In this document: piece by piece, positions 1-5,741 of the stretch
Position numbering within the stretch: position 1 is the first letter of the stretch
How the letters are laid out: each line of letters opens with the position of its first letter
DNA from: Bacteroidota bacterium
Lineage (GTDB): Bacteria; Bacteroidota; Bacteroidia; Flavobacteriales_F; PHOS-HE28
Length of the DNA stretch: 12,084 nucleotides
Assembly (NCBI GenBank): GCA_023430325.1
Contig: JAEZAU010000145.1
Location: 1 to 12,084, forward strand
Direction: 5' to 3'
Made by a program: the position numbers and the translations under genes
The notes under the pieces: generated by a model
Database searches by the model: none
Seen by the model: the letters and a program-made list of their open reading frames with translations, nothing else
What the model was told of the DNA's origin: nothing

Positions 1-449
1 CGATCGATCGGCTCGATCGGGACATCCAGCAGCATGAGCAGAAGGAAAAGCTGCAGCTGATCGATTGGCTGATGGCCAATCAATTGGCGAAGGACAAAAA
101 GTTGATCGCGCTGATGCTTTCGTGGAAAGACGCTGCTTCACCCTTGAAAAGACGGCTGTTCTGGTACCATAAAGCTCGGCTGCGCTGGGTGGGCCAGACA
201 CCGCCGCCGGACAGCGAAGTACTGCTTTCCGCGATCGAAAAAGGGATCGAGCGCGAAGAGCCGGAAGTGCAGTGGGCGATGAACTTCCTTGCCGCGCAGA
301 TCGGGATCTTCCAGCCGGAATTCCGATCACGCTGCATCGCGCTGGGCGAACGTACGGACCTTTACAAGGATGAAGTGGTGCCGCGGAATTGCACGCCGAA
401 CTATCTGCCGGAATTCATCCGCATGCAGGTGGCGAAGCTGAAGAAGTAG
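1..449 (+). CDS. DNA alkylation repair-like protein (AlkD/COG4912 family), 5'-truncated by window edge
   Basis: The reading frame is open from base 3, so the gene begins outside the window. The first in-frame ATG (72) is unlikely to be the true start, because the codons before it encode a plausible charged helix (...IQQHEQKEKLQLIDWL). About 149 residues are visible, against roughly 230 for complete members of the DNA alkylation repair family (HEAT-like helical repeats that recognise alkylated bases and, in AlkD, excise them). The C-terminal part is what I recognise: LKRRLFWYHKARLRW, then EVQWAMNFLAAQIGI, CIALGERTGLYKDE-like text and a terminal NYLPEFIR, which resemble the C-terminal half of the Bacteroidota branch. 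The N-terminal half and most DNA-contact residues lie off the window, so catalytic competence cannot be judged. No terminator-like hairpin follows the TAG stop. The family call rests on remembered similarity, not on a search. Confidence 0.62.
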   Translation, partial: IDRLDRDIQQHEQKEKLQLIDWLMANQLAKDKKLIALMLSWKDAASPLKRRLFWYHKARLRWVGQTPPPDSEVLLSAIEKGIEREEPEVQWAMNFLAAQIGIFQPEFRSRCIALGERTDLYKDEVVPRNCTPNYLPEFIRMQVAKLKK

Positions 450-540
450 GGAAGGGGCGATCCCAAGTATCCGCATATTTGAGCCCCCGCTGGCTGGCAA
501 CAACGGGTAAATTGCCGATCCTTCTTCGACCCCATCCACC

Positions 541-1782
541 TTGAGAGTACTCGCCATCAGCCTATTATTTCTGCTCATCTCCTGCGGTGATGAAGATACA
601 TATGGGTCTAGAGGACTTGAGAGTGGAGCCTGGCGGTTCGTCTTCGACCTGAATGGTCATGGGGCTCCGATCAACGCGGAGATCCAGCGATCGGATACTT
701 CAACTGCGATCACCTTCATCAACGCTCAGGAGCGCATTGAAGTGAAGGAGGTGCGCATGGCAGGGGACAGCATTTTCATTCGTATGCCGTTGTACGACAC
801 GGAACTGATCGGAGTCATTGGTGCTGATGGAAAGAACATGACAGGTCATTGGATCAACCACAATCGGGGAGCTGACTACAAAGTGCCTTTCAGCGCGGAA
901 ATGATCGAACCCAATGGGATCACATATTCTTCCGGCGATGCGAAAATCGTTGATGGTAGATGGGCCGTTCGTTTCGATCCTGACCACACGGACTCGTCAT
1001 CAGCGATCGGGCTTTTCACAGCACATGAGAATGGCACAGTGACCGGTTCCTTTGCCACTGAGACCGGCGATCATCGATTCCTTGATGGAGAAGTCAGGAA
1101 TGATTCGATGAGACTTTCCAGTTTCGATGGATCACATGTCTATCTGTTCGTCGCGCGGATCGCTGGCGATAGCATGTTCGGACGATTCAACAGCGGCATT
1201 CATTGGGAAGAACCCTGGATCGCCGTAAAAGATGCGGACTTCGGTCTGCGCGATCCAGCATCGCTCACTAATAGCACTACGGAGCTAGTTGAATTCTCAT
1301 TCCCGGATCTTAATGGAGAGGAAGTTTCTTCTCAAGATCCGCGATTTCGTGGAAAAGCCCTGATCCTCCAGGTCATGGGAAGCTGGTGTTCCAATTGCGC
1401 GGACGAAGCAGCGGAACTCAATGACCTGTACCGCAAATACCGCAGCGAAGGACTCGAAGTGGTCGGTGTGGCCTTCGAAAAACAGGAAGATCCAACGCGT
1501 GCGAAGAGTGTTCTAAGGCGATTCAGTGATGGTCTTCATCTCGAATACCCGATCCTCTTCGGCGGGCATGCAAAAACTGCATCGGAGAAACTCCCTTTCA
1601 TCGATAAGCTTCGGAGTTACCCTACTTCGATCTTCATCGATCACAACGGCAAAGTGAGAAGCATTCTTACCGGGAATTACGGGCCCGGCACAGGTGAACT
1701 TCACCACAATTACCGGAAGAAGATCAACGATCTGGTGGAGCAGATGATCCGTGAAAGATCGTTCGCTCAACCATCGAACTGA
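541..1782 (+). CDS. Thioredoxin-domain (TlpA/ResA-like) lipoprotein, probable TTG start
   Basis: The predicted product has 413 residues. The N-terminus (MRVLAISLLFLLISCGDED) is a short lipoprotein signal with lipobox L-I-S-C, lipidated at Cys15. Residues about 25-255 look beta-rich and match no domain I can name. Residues about 258-410 form a TlpA/ResA/AhpC-type thioredoxin fold: a strand-rich entry (FSFPDLNGEEV), then W-C-S-N-C with redox cysteines C283 and C286, and the cis-proline loop S-Y-P-T at P361. Such proteins reduce or exchange disulfides outside the cytoplasm. The start is TTG at 541: a TAA lies in frame at 508-510, no ATG or GTG lies between, and translation from TTG gives exactly the expected signal peptide. 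There is no Shine-Dalgarno sequence, as is usual in Bacteroidota. Acidic residues directly after the cysteine (G-D-E-D) resemble the Bacteroidota lipoprotein export signal, so surface display is possible. The gene converges on the M28 peptidase gene with no intergenic base. Confidence 0.82.
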   Translation: MRVLAISLLFLLISCGDEDTYGSRGLESGAWRFVFDLNGHGAPINAEIQRSDTSTAITFINAQERIEVKEVRMAGDSIFIRMPLYDTELIGVIGADGKNMTGHWINHNRGADYKVPFSAEMIEPNGITYSSGDAKIVDGRWAVRFDPDHTDSSSAIGLFTAHENGTVTGSFATETGDHRFLDGEVRNDSMRLSSFDGSHVYLFVARIAGDSMFGRFNSGIHWEEPWIAVKDADFGLRDPASLTNSTTELVEFSFPDLNGEEVSSQDPRFRGKALILQVMGSWCSNCADEAAELNDLYRKYRSEGLEVVGVAFEKQEDPTRAKSVLRRFSDGLHLEYPILFGGHAKTASEKLPFIDKLRSYPTSIFIDHNGKVRSILTGNYGPGTGELHHNYRKKINDLVEQMIRERSFAQPSN

Positions 1783-3291
1783 TCATCGTATGGGCTTGTC
1801 AACCTTGATGCGCTCTTCGCGATCGGCGAGCATCCACGCCGTGTGAAAGACGAGCAGCGTGCGCTGATGTAATAGATCGTACTGGATCTTTTCCTCGGTA
1901 TCGGTGGGCTGGTGGTAATCCTCGTGCACCCCGCTGAAATAGAAGATCGCAGGGATGCCTTTGCGTGCGAAATTGTAATGATCGCTACGATAGTAGAACT
2001 TGTTCGGATCGTCCTCCGCGTTGAAGGTGTGATCCAGCTGAAGCTTAGTGAACTTGTTGTTCGCCTCCTGGTTGATCTCGTGCAATTCCGAGCTCAACCG
2101 ATCGCTGCCGATCACATAGACATACGGCTCCGATCCCTGGTGCGTACTATCAGTACGGCCGATCATATCGATGTTCAAATTGGCCACGGAACTTTCGATC
2201 GGAAAGACCGGGTTGTCGCTGTAATAACGTGATCCGAGCAATCCTTTCTCTTCTCCGCTCACCGGCATCACGAGTACACTTCTTCGTGGACCGTTCCCAT
2301 CGGCCTTTGCCCTTGCGAAAGCTTCTGCGATCTCGATCAAGGCAACAGTACCGGATCCGTCATCATCCGCACCGTTGTAGACTTCCCCGTTCTCCATGCC
2401 GATGTGATCGTAATGCGCCGTAAGGATCACAACTTCATCCTTCTTATCGCTTCCTTCAATGAAGGCCAGCACATTCTCGGAGATCACTTCCTGGCGCTGT
2501 GGTGTCTGCTTCAGCGTGAATTTCGCAGGCACCATTCTTCCCTGCTTCAACTTCTCGATCCGTGGCTTTTTCTTCGCGAGCAGCAGAGGAGTTGCTGCCT
2601 TATCGATCAACAGGGTCTGCATGCCGGCCTTTGGCGCCTTGGTCTCACCGTCGGCCAGGCGCATCTTCGACCCTGTGATGAAATGGCCCAACTCGCTCTT
2701 CAATTCATCTACGCGCGCAGTGGAAACGATCAAAGCTGCAGCATCAGCGGACTTTACCTGATCAGCAACCGCCTGCAGCCAGCCCATGAACTCGACCATG
2801 CTGCCCGTACCATTGTCTACGACCATTACCACATCACCGGTCTTCACACCTTCCACCTTTCGGCCATCACCAAGAAAAAGCATACTGTTCACGGGCAGGT
2901 CAGAAGGAAGGAACTCGTTGAAGTAGACCAGTTCTTCCATGAAGCGTAACACAGTGTCCCCAGCAAGTATCGAGACCGAGCCGGAACGTTCTTCTATCAA
3001 AGAGAAAGGCTGGAAATAACCCTCCACGATCCTCTCATTCCCGACCGATCCGATCGGGGGAATTCCAAAGCTTTCGAATTGTTGTTTAAGGTAGGCGGCC
3101 GCCTTTTTCTGACCTTCCTTTCCCGTATCGCGTCCCTCATATTCATCGCTCGCCAAGATCCTCAAGTGCTTTTGCAGATCATCTATGGTGATCGTAGCGG
3201 CATATTGCAGGGAAATACTATCACGCTGGGCATAGCCCACCGTTGATAGCAGGATAGTGGCCAGGACCGCCAAATGCCGGCTACCCATCAT
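1783..3291 (-). CDS. Exported M28-family zinc metallopeptidase
   Basis: The product is an exported di-zinc aminopeptidase-type enzyme. Numbering from ATG 3291 (502 residues), residues 1-21 (MMGSRHLAVLATILLSTVGYA) are a Sec signal peptide, probably cleaved before Gln22. The conserved RILASDEYEGRDTGKEGQ segment of Bacteroidota M28 proteins follows. Residues about 110-245 look like a PA-type insert. The catalytic core holds all expected metal ligands: H293 in AHYDH, D309 in GADDDGSG, the E347-E348 pair in SGEEKGLLGS (general base and ligand), D375 in NIDMIGR and H460 in EDYHQPTDT. It should therefore be active, cleaving N-terminal residues or dipeptides in the periplasm or outside. The frame is open further upstream to an ATG at 3372, but that would extend deep into rpiB and bury the signal peptide. 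ATG 3306 (11-bp overlap with rpiB), 3291 and 3288 are the realistic starts. It probably follows rpiB in one transcript. Its substrate is unknown. Confidence 0.9.
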   Translation of the reverse strand: MMGSRHLAVLATILLSTVGYAQRDSISLQYAATITIDDLQKHLRILASDEYEGRDTGKEGQKKAAAYLKQQFESFGIPPIGSVGNERIVEGYFQPFSLIEERSGSVSILAGDTVLRFMEELVYFNEFLPSDLPVNSMLFLGDGRKVEGVKTGDVVMVVDNGTGSMVEFMGWLQAVADQVKSADAAALIVSTARVDELKSELGHFITGSKMRLADGETKAPKAGMQTLLIDKAATPLLLAKKKPRIEKLKQGRMVPAKFTLKQTPQRQEVISENVLAFIEGSDKKDEVVILTAHYDHIGMENGEVYNGADDDGSGTVALIEIAEAFARAKADGNGPRRSVLVMPVSGEEKGLLGSRYYSDNPVFPIESSVANLNIDMIGRTDSTHQGSEPYVYVIGSDRLSSELHEINQEANNKFTKLQLDHTFNAEDDPNKFYYRSDHYNFARKGIPAIFYFSGVHEDYHQPTDTEEKIQYDLLHQRTLLVFHTAWMLADREERIKVDKPIR

Positions 3292-3295
3292 GCGC

Positions 3296-3739
3296 TCATT
3301 TATCATGAAGTTCGATCTTTTCCACACGTTTCTGGTGCCGGCCTCCTTCAAAATCAGCTTTGAGGAATGCATCTACGATCCGTATGGCCTCCTCCTCGGA
3401 AATGAATCGAGCAGGCAGGGCCAGCACATTCGCATTGTTATGCTGGCGGGCCAATGCACCAACTTCAGGATTCCAGGCGAGCGCCGAACGGACCCCGGGA
3501 TGTTTGTTGGCACTGATGTTCACTCCGTTCCCACTGCCACATACCACAATGCCCAATTCTTCATCAGATGATGCGACGCCCTCCGCCACGGCATGTGCAA
3601 AATCCGGATAATCAACGCTTTCCGAACTGAACGTACCTTTATCAACAACCTGCAGCCCCAAGCCTTTCAGGTGCTCTTTCAACTTGTCCTTCAACTGAAA
3701 ACCAGCATGATCACTGCCTATCAGGATGTGCTTTGCCAT
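3296..3739 (-). CDS. rpiB: Ribose-5-phosphate isomerase B
   Basis: A 147-residue cytoplasmic enzyme that interconverts ribose 5-phosphate and ribulose 5-phosphate in the non-oxidative pentose phosphate pathway. The length fits the RpiB/LacAB family (about 149 residues in E. coli). Family motifs are present in order: GSDHAGF at residues 8-14, DYPDFA at 43-48, CGSGNGV at 67-73 and ARQHNNANVL around 97-106. C67 corresponds to the catalytic base cysteine and H100 to the ring-opening histidine of characterised RpiB. The GSGNGV form of the loop, instead of GTGIG, is common in Bacteroidota as I know the family. The ATG at 3739 directly gives the conserved N-terminal strand, so the start is secure. 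The stop lies 4 bp before the preferred start of the downstream M28 gene, which points to co-transcription. The gene is transcribed away from the unusual intergenic region 3740-4175. Confidence 0.95.
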   Translation of the reverse strand: MAKHILIGSDHAGFQLKDKLKEHLKGLGLQVVDKGTFSSESVDYPDFAHAVAEGVASSDEELGIVVCGSGNGVNISANKHPGVRSALAWNPEVGALARQHNNANVLALPARFISEEEAIRIVDAFLKADFEGGRHQKRVEKIELHDK

Positions 3740-3757
3740 GCAGCGAAGTTACCTTTT

Positions 3758-3784
3758 GTTGATCGCTTGTTAGATCCGATCAAC
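3758..3784. repeat. 8-bp perfect inverted repeat upstream of rpiB
   Basis: GTTGATCG (3758-3765) and CGATCAAC (3777-3784) are perfect reverse complements separated by 11 bp. They lie 19-45 bp upstream of the rpiB start codon. This could be an operator or a leader hairpin for rpiB, or part of the dyad-rich region to its right. No poly-U tract follows in either direction, so it is not a simple terminator. The many GATC sites nearby raise the chance of such a match arising at random. Confidence 0.35.
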
Positions 3785-3812
3785 GATCCCATGGTTGGAT
3801 CCGGTGCTCTTC

Positions 3813-3821
3813 TGTGCATAA
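3813..3821 (-). promoter_or_regulatory. Consensus DnaA box (TTATGCACA on - strand)
   Basis: TGTGCATAA on the + strand reads TTATGCACA on the - strand, an exact fit to the general DnaA box TTATNCACA. It is the best single site in the gap and sits about 75 bp from rpiB. A single match of this degeneracy is expected by chance now and then in 12 kb. The weight comes from the near-consensus sites that cluster within the next 310 bp. Confidence 0.5.
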
Positions 3822-3894
3822 CGGACGATAAGAAAGTTTGGAGGGGATCACTCTGGCCTGCTTATGGATATATACCACATTCGCAAGGAAAATC

Positions 3895-3912
3895 TGTGGA
3901 GCGTTCTCCACA
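3895..3912. repeat. Inverted pair of DnaA-box-like sites (TGTGGAG-CGTT-CTCCACA)
   Basis: Seven-base arms TGTGGAG (3895-3901) and CTCCACA (3906-3912) flank a 4-base CGTT spacer. The right arm extends to TTCTCCACA (3904-3912), 8 of 9 bases of TTATCCACA. A further TTCTACACA lies at 3917-3925, five bases beyond. The structure could bind a dimer, or two DnaA molecules head to head. It could also form a short hairpin, but no U-run follows. Confidence 0.45.
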
Positions 3913-3951
3913 CCATTTCTACACATCGGAACGCCGCCGAAAGCCATTGAC

Positions 3952-3969
3952 TTTTCCACCCGTGGATAT
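3952..3969. repeat. Second inverted pair of TCCAC/GTGGA sites
   Basis: TTTTCCACC (3952-3960) and CGTGGATAT (3961-3969, ATATCCACG on the - strand) face each other with the core TCCAC-CC-GTGGA. Each half matches TTATCCACA at 7 of 9 positions. Here the boxes point in the opposite sense to the pair at 3895-3912 (TCCAC first), so the three pairs are not simple copies of one operator. Confidence 0.4.
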
Positions 3970-4072
3970 GCTGATCACCCTTGCACGATCGTTCATAGTT
4001 GGAATGAACCTAGCAACGACAAGGGTTTAACCGATCCCTGGATCATGGATGGATCGTTAGCCAACGGTGCGC

Positions 4073-4080
4073 TAAATTTG
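4073..4080 (+). promoter_or_regulatory. Possible Bacteroidota -7 element for the MORN-repeat operon
   Basis: TAAATTTG fits the Bacteroidota -7 consensus TAnnTTTG exactly and lies 95 bp before the ATG at 4176. However, no TTG sits 17-21 bp upstream to act as the -33 element, so the promoter is only half supported. If it is used, transcripts would carry a leader of about 90 nt that includes the TGTGGA/TCCACA pair at 4105-4122. Confidence 0.3.
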
Positions 4081-4104
4081 AAAAGTGACAGTTCCAAACT
4101 TTCC

Positions 4105-4122
4105 TGTGGAGGATCATCCACA
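4105..4122. repeat. Third inverted pair of DnaA-box-like sites (TGTGGA-N6-TCCACA)
   Basis: TGTGGA (4105-4110) and TCCACA (4117-4122) are perfect six-base arms with a six-base spacer. The right half extends to TCATCCACA (4114-4122), 8 of 9 bases of TTATCCACA. The left half reads TCCTCCACA on the - strand (7 of 9). It lies 54 bp before the MORN-repeat gene and just left of the AT-rich stretch, where boxes flanking an unwinding element would be expected. Confidence 0.45.
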
Positions 4123-4137
4123 CTTTCAACCGACCAT

Positions 4138-4175
4138 CTTACATCAACAAACTATTAAAGAAGATTAGATATAAG
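4138..4175. other. AT-rich stretch, possible DNA-unwinding element or promoter-proximal leader
   Basis: By hand count only 9 of 38 bases here are G or C (about 24%), against about 50% in the surrounding DNA. It directly precedes the ATG at 4176. Beside the DnaA-box-like pair at 4105-4122 it could serve as an unwinding element. The purine-rich triplet run AAGAAGATTAGATATAAG loosely recalls DnaA-trio elements, but I cannot establish that. A plain AT-rich translation leader is an equally simple reading. Confidence 0.3.
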
Positions 4176-5702
4176 ATGAAGTGGTTGATGAATGTGTTCC
4201 TGTGTTGTGTTGTGCTCACTGTTCAGGGACAGGATGGTGAGTTCACCCAATACTTCTATCCCAACGGCGAACTCAGCAGCGAAGGCTATCTGGTGGATGG
4301 CGTCCCTAACGGGTATTGGAAGGCCTATTACGAGACCGGCATGCTTCGATCGGAAGGGAACCGCGTCGGGGCCAGGTTGGACAGTCTTTGGAAGTTCTAT
4401 TCCCCCGAAGGTGTTCTGGTCAGTGAGATCAATTACCAGGACGATAAGAAAGAAGGTCTTTCACGCAAATTCGATGATGAGGGTGTTCTGTTGAGCGAAG
4501 AACTCTTCGTAAACGATCAGCGGCACGGCGTGGCCAAGTATTACCATGCCAATGGTCAGGTACACAAGGAAATACCATTCGTGGAAGGTCGTGAAGATGG
4601 CAAAGGGTACGAGTATGACGAGAATGGCCGGCTGGTCTCCCTGCTCACCTACGGTGCCGGTATGTTGCGCCGCCGTGAGGATATCAACAAGATCGATGAG
4701 ATGGGCATGAAACAAGGCCTTTGGAAGGAATTCCATCCCAACGGTAAGGTGAAATGGGAAGGCACCTACGTGGATGATGTGCGCCAGGGTGTATTCAAGG
4801 AATACACCGCACAAGGGAACCTGAAGGAGATGGTGAAATACGATCAGGGTGAGATCGACAAGAACGCGAAAGAGGCGCAGATGCTCGACATCAAGCGCAG
4901 TTATCATCCCAACGGAAAGGTAGCCCTGTCAGGATCCTACAGCCGCCAAGGAACACGGGAAGGCTTGTTCCAGGAATACTCCACGGAAGGAAAACCCGTG
5001 GCCGCCAAGATCTATAGCAATGACAAGGTCGTAAGCGAAGGCACGGTGAATAACGTCGGAGCGATGGAAGGTCCGTGGATCGAATACTTCGCAACTGGTG
5101 AAAAACGGGCTGAAGGCGAATACAAAGGCGGGAAAAAGGAAGGCGACTGGACCTTTTTCCACAAGAGCGGGAAGGTGGAACAGAAAGGCAAGTACGTGAA
5201 CGGTCTGCCGCAAGGCAAGTGGGAATGGTTCCATGAGAATGGCCAGATACACAGGGAAGAGAATTATCGACGTGGTAAGGAGGATGGCTATTCGGTGGAA
5301 TTCACTCCCGATGGGGAAAAGGTCACTGAAGGAGAGTACATCGATGGCCGGCATGAAGGCAAATGGTACTATCATGTGGGCGATCACAAGGAAGAAGGAT
5401 CATACAAGGATGGGCTTCGTGACGGCGTCTGGGTGTACACTTTTGACAATGGCCGCAAGAATTTCCAGGGAGAGTTCATCAACGGGGAGCCGCATGGAAA
5501 ACATAAATGGTGGTGGCCCAACGGACAATTGAAACTGGAAGGCCGTTATTCCATGGGGCTTGAACAGGGCGATTTCGTGCATTACAATGAGACCGGTGTA
5601 CCCGTGCTCACCATCCGCTATCGTGATGGGGTGGAAATGAAGATCGATGGCACGCGTGTACCACCACCGCACACGGCAGGCGAAGGATCGGCCATTCCGT
5701 AA
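4176..5702 (+). CDS. Exported MORN_2/YwqK-type repeat protein (about 18 repeats)
   Basis: A 508-residue protein built almost entirely of 22-24-residue repeats of the form W..Y..NG....EG.Y..G...G, the MORN_2 pattern (PF07661) often annotated as 'YwqK family antitoxin'. I count about 18 units from residue 23 to 492, with longer irregular linkers after units 6, 8 and 10. The N-terminus MKWLMNVFLCCVVLTVQGQ is a Sec signal peptide, and the cysteines at 10-11 do not form a good lipobox, so the mature protein is probably periplasmic or secreted. The repeats should stack into an elongated beta-hairpin ladder, likely a binding or scaffold surface. No catalytic motif is visible, and the antitoxin label is not supported by a toxin gene nearby. 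The short tail (PPPHTAGEGSAIP) is low complexity. The PAS kinase gene starts 39 bp downstream on the same strand, so co-transcription is likely. The specific role is unknown. Confidence 0.85.
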   Translation: MKWLMNVFLCCVVLTVQGQDGEFTQYFYPNGELSSEGYLVDGVPNGYWKAYYETGMLRSEGNRVGARLDSLWKFYSPEGVLVSEINYQDDKKEGLSRKFDDEGVLLSEELFVNDQRHGVAKYYHANGQVHKEIPFVEGREDGKGYEYDENGRLVSLLTYGAGMLRRREDINKIDEMGMKQGLWKEFHPNGKVKWEGTYVDDVRQGVFKEYTAQGNLKEMVKYDQGEIDKNAKEAQMLDIKRSYHPNGKVALSGSYSRQGTREGLFQEYSTEGKPVAAKIYSNDKVVSEGTVNNVGAMEGPWIEYFATGEKRAEGEYKGGKKEGDWTFFHKSGKVEQKGKYVNGLPQGKWEWFHENGQIHREENYRRGKEDGYSVEFTPDGEKVTEGEYIDGRHEGKWYYHVGDHKEEGSYKDGLRDGVWVYTFDNGRKNFQGEFINGEPHGKHKWWWPNGQLKLEGRYSMGLEQGDFVHYNETGVPVLTIRYRDGVEMKIDGTRVPPPHTAGEGSAIP

Positions 5703-5741
5703 CAATTGAAGTGAACGCCCGATCAGCGGTAAATTAGGGGC

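Larger units (their letters stand above)
3740..4175. other. Candidate replication-origin-like region: DnaA-box cluster in a divergent gap
   Basis: This 436-bp non-coding gap lies between divergent rpiB (-) and the MORN-repeat gene (+). It contains one site that fits the DnaA box TTATNCACA exactly, two sites with one mismatch to that pattern (3904-3912 TTCTCCACA and 3917-3925 TTCTACACA), TCATCCACA at 4114-4122 (8/9 to TTATCCACA), and several 6-7/9 sites. Six of these form three inverted TGTGGA/TCCAC pairs. An AT-rich stretch (4138-4175) lies at the right end, and 12 GATC sites are spread through the gap. Clustered DnaA boxes beside an AT-rich unwinding element is the usual architecture of oriC, and Bacteroidota origins need not lie beside dnaA. 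Against this, only one box is consensus and the window does not show whether skew changes sign. The alternative is an operator array for a regulator that recognises TGTGGA. I consider the cluster real and the origin role unproven. Confidence 0.42.

Noticed and set aside
474..515. CATATTTG and TAAATTGC upstream of the TTG-start lipoprotein as -7 boxes
   Set aside because: They have one and two mismatches to TAnnTTTG respectively, and I saw no TTG at the expected distance for the first. Not enough to call a promoter.
3744..3751. TAACTTCG on the - strand just before rpiB as a -7 box
   Set aside because: One mismatch, no -33 TTG at 19 bp, and it lies only 4 bp from the ATG.
3838..4158. A 106-residue open frame on the + strand within the rpiB-MORN gap
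   Set aside because: Its composition is unlike the neighbouring proteins (many Ser, Thr, Cys and Trp, no domain-like pattern), no start signal is visible, and it covers the DnaA-box-like dyads. It is better read as chance in non-coding DNA.
4176..5702. Calling the repeat protein an antitoxin of a toxin-antitoxin pair
   Set aside because: The common database name 'YwqK family antitoxin' derives from one Bacillus locus. Here the protein is exported and no toxin-like gene is adjacent.
5706..5737. TTG-N21-TAAATTAG as a promoter for the kinase gene
   Set aside because: The -7 box has one mismatch, the spacer is 2 bp too long, and transcription would start at about the ATG itself, giving a leaderless mRNA. 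Read-through from the repeat gene is simpler, though a weak internal promoter is not excluded.
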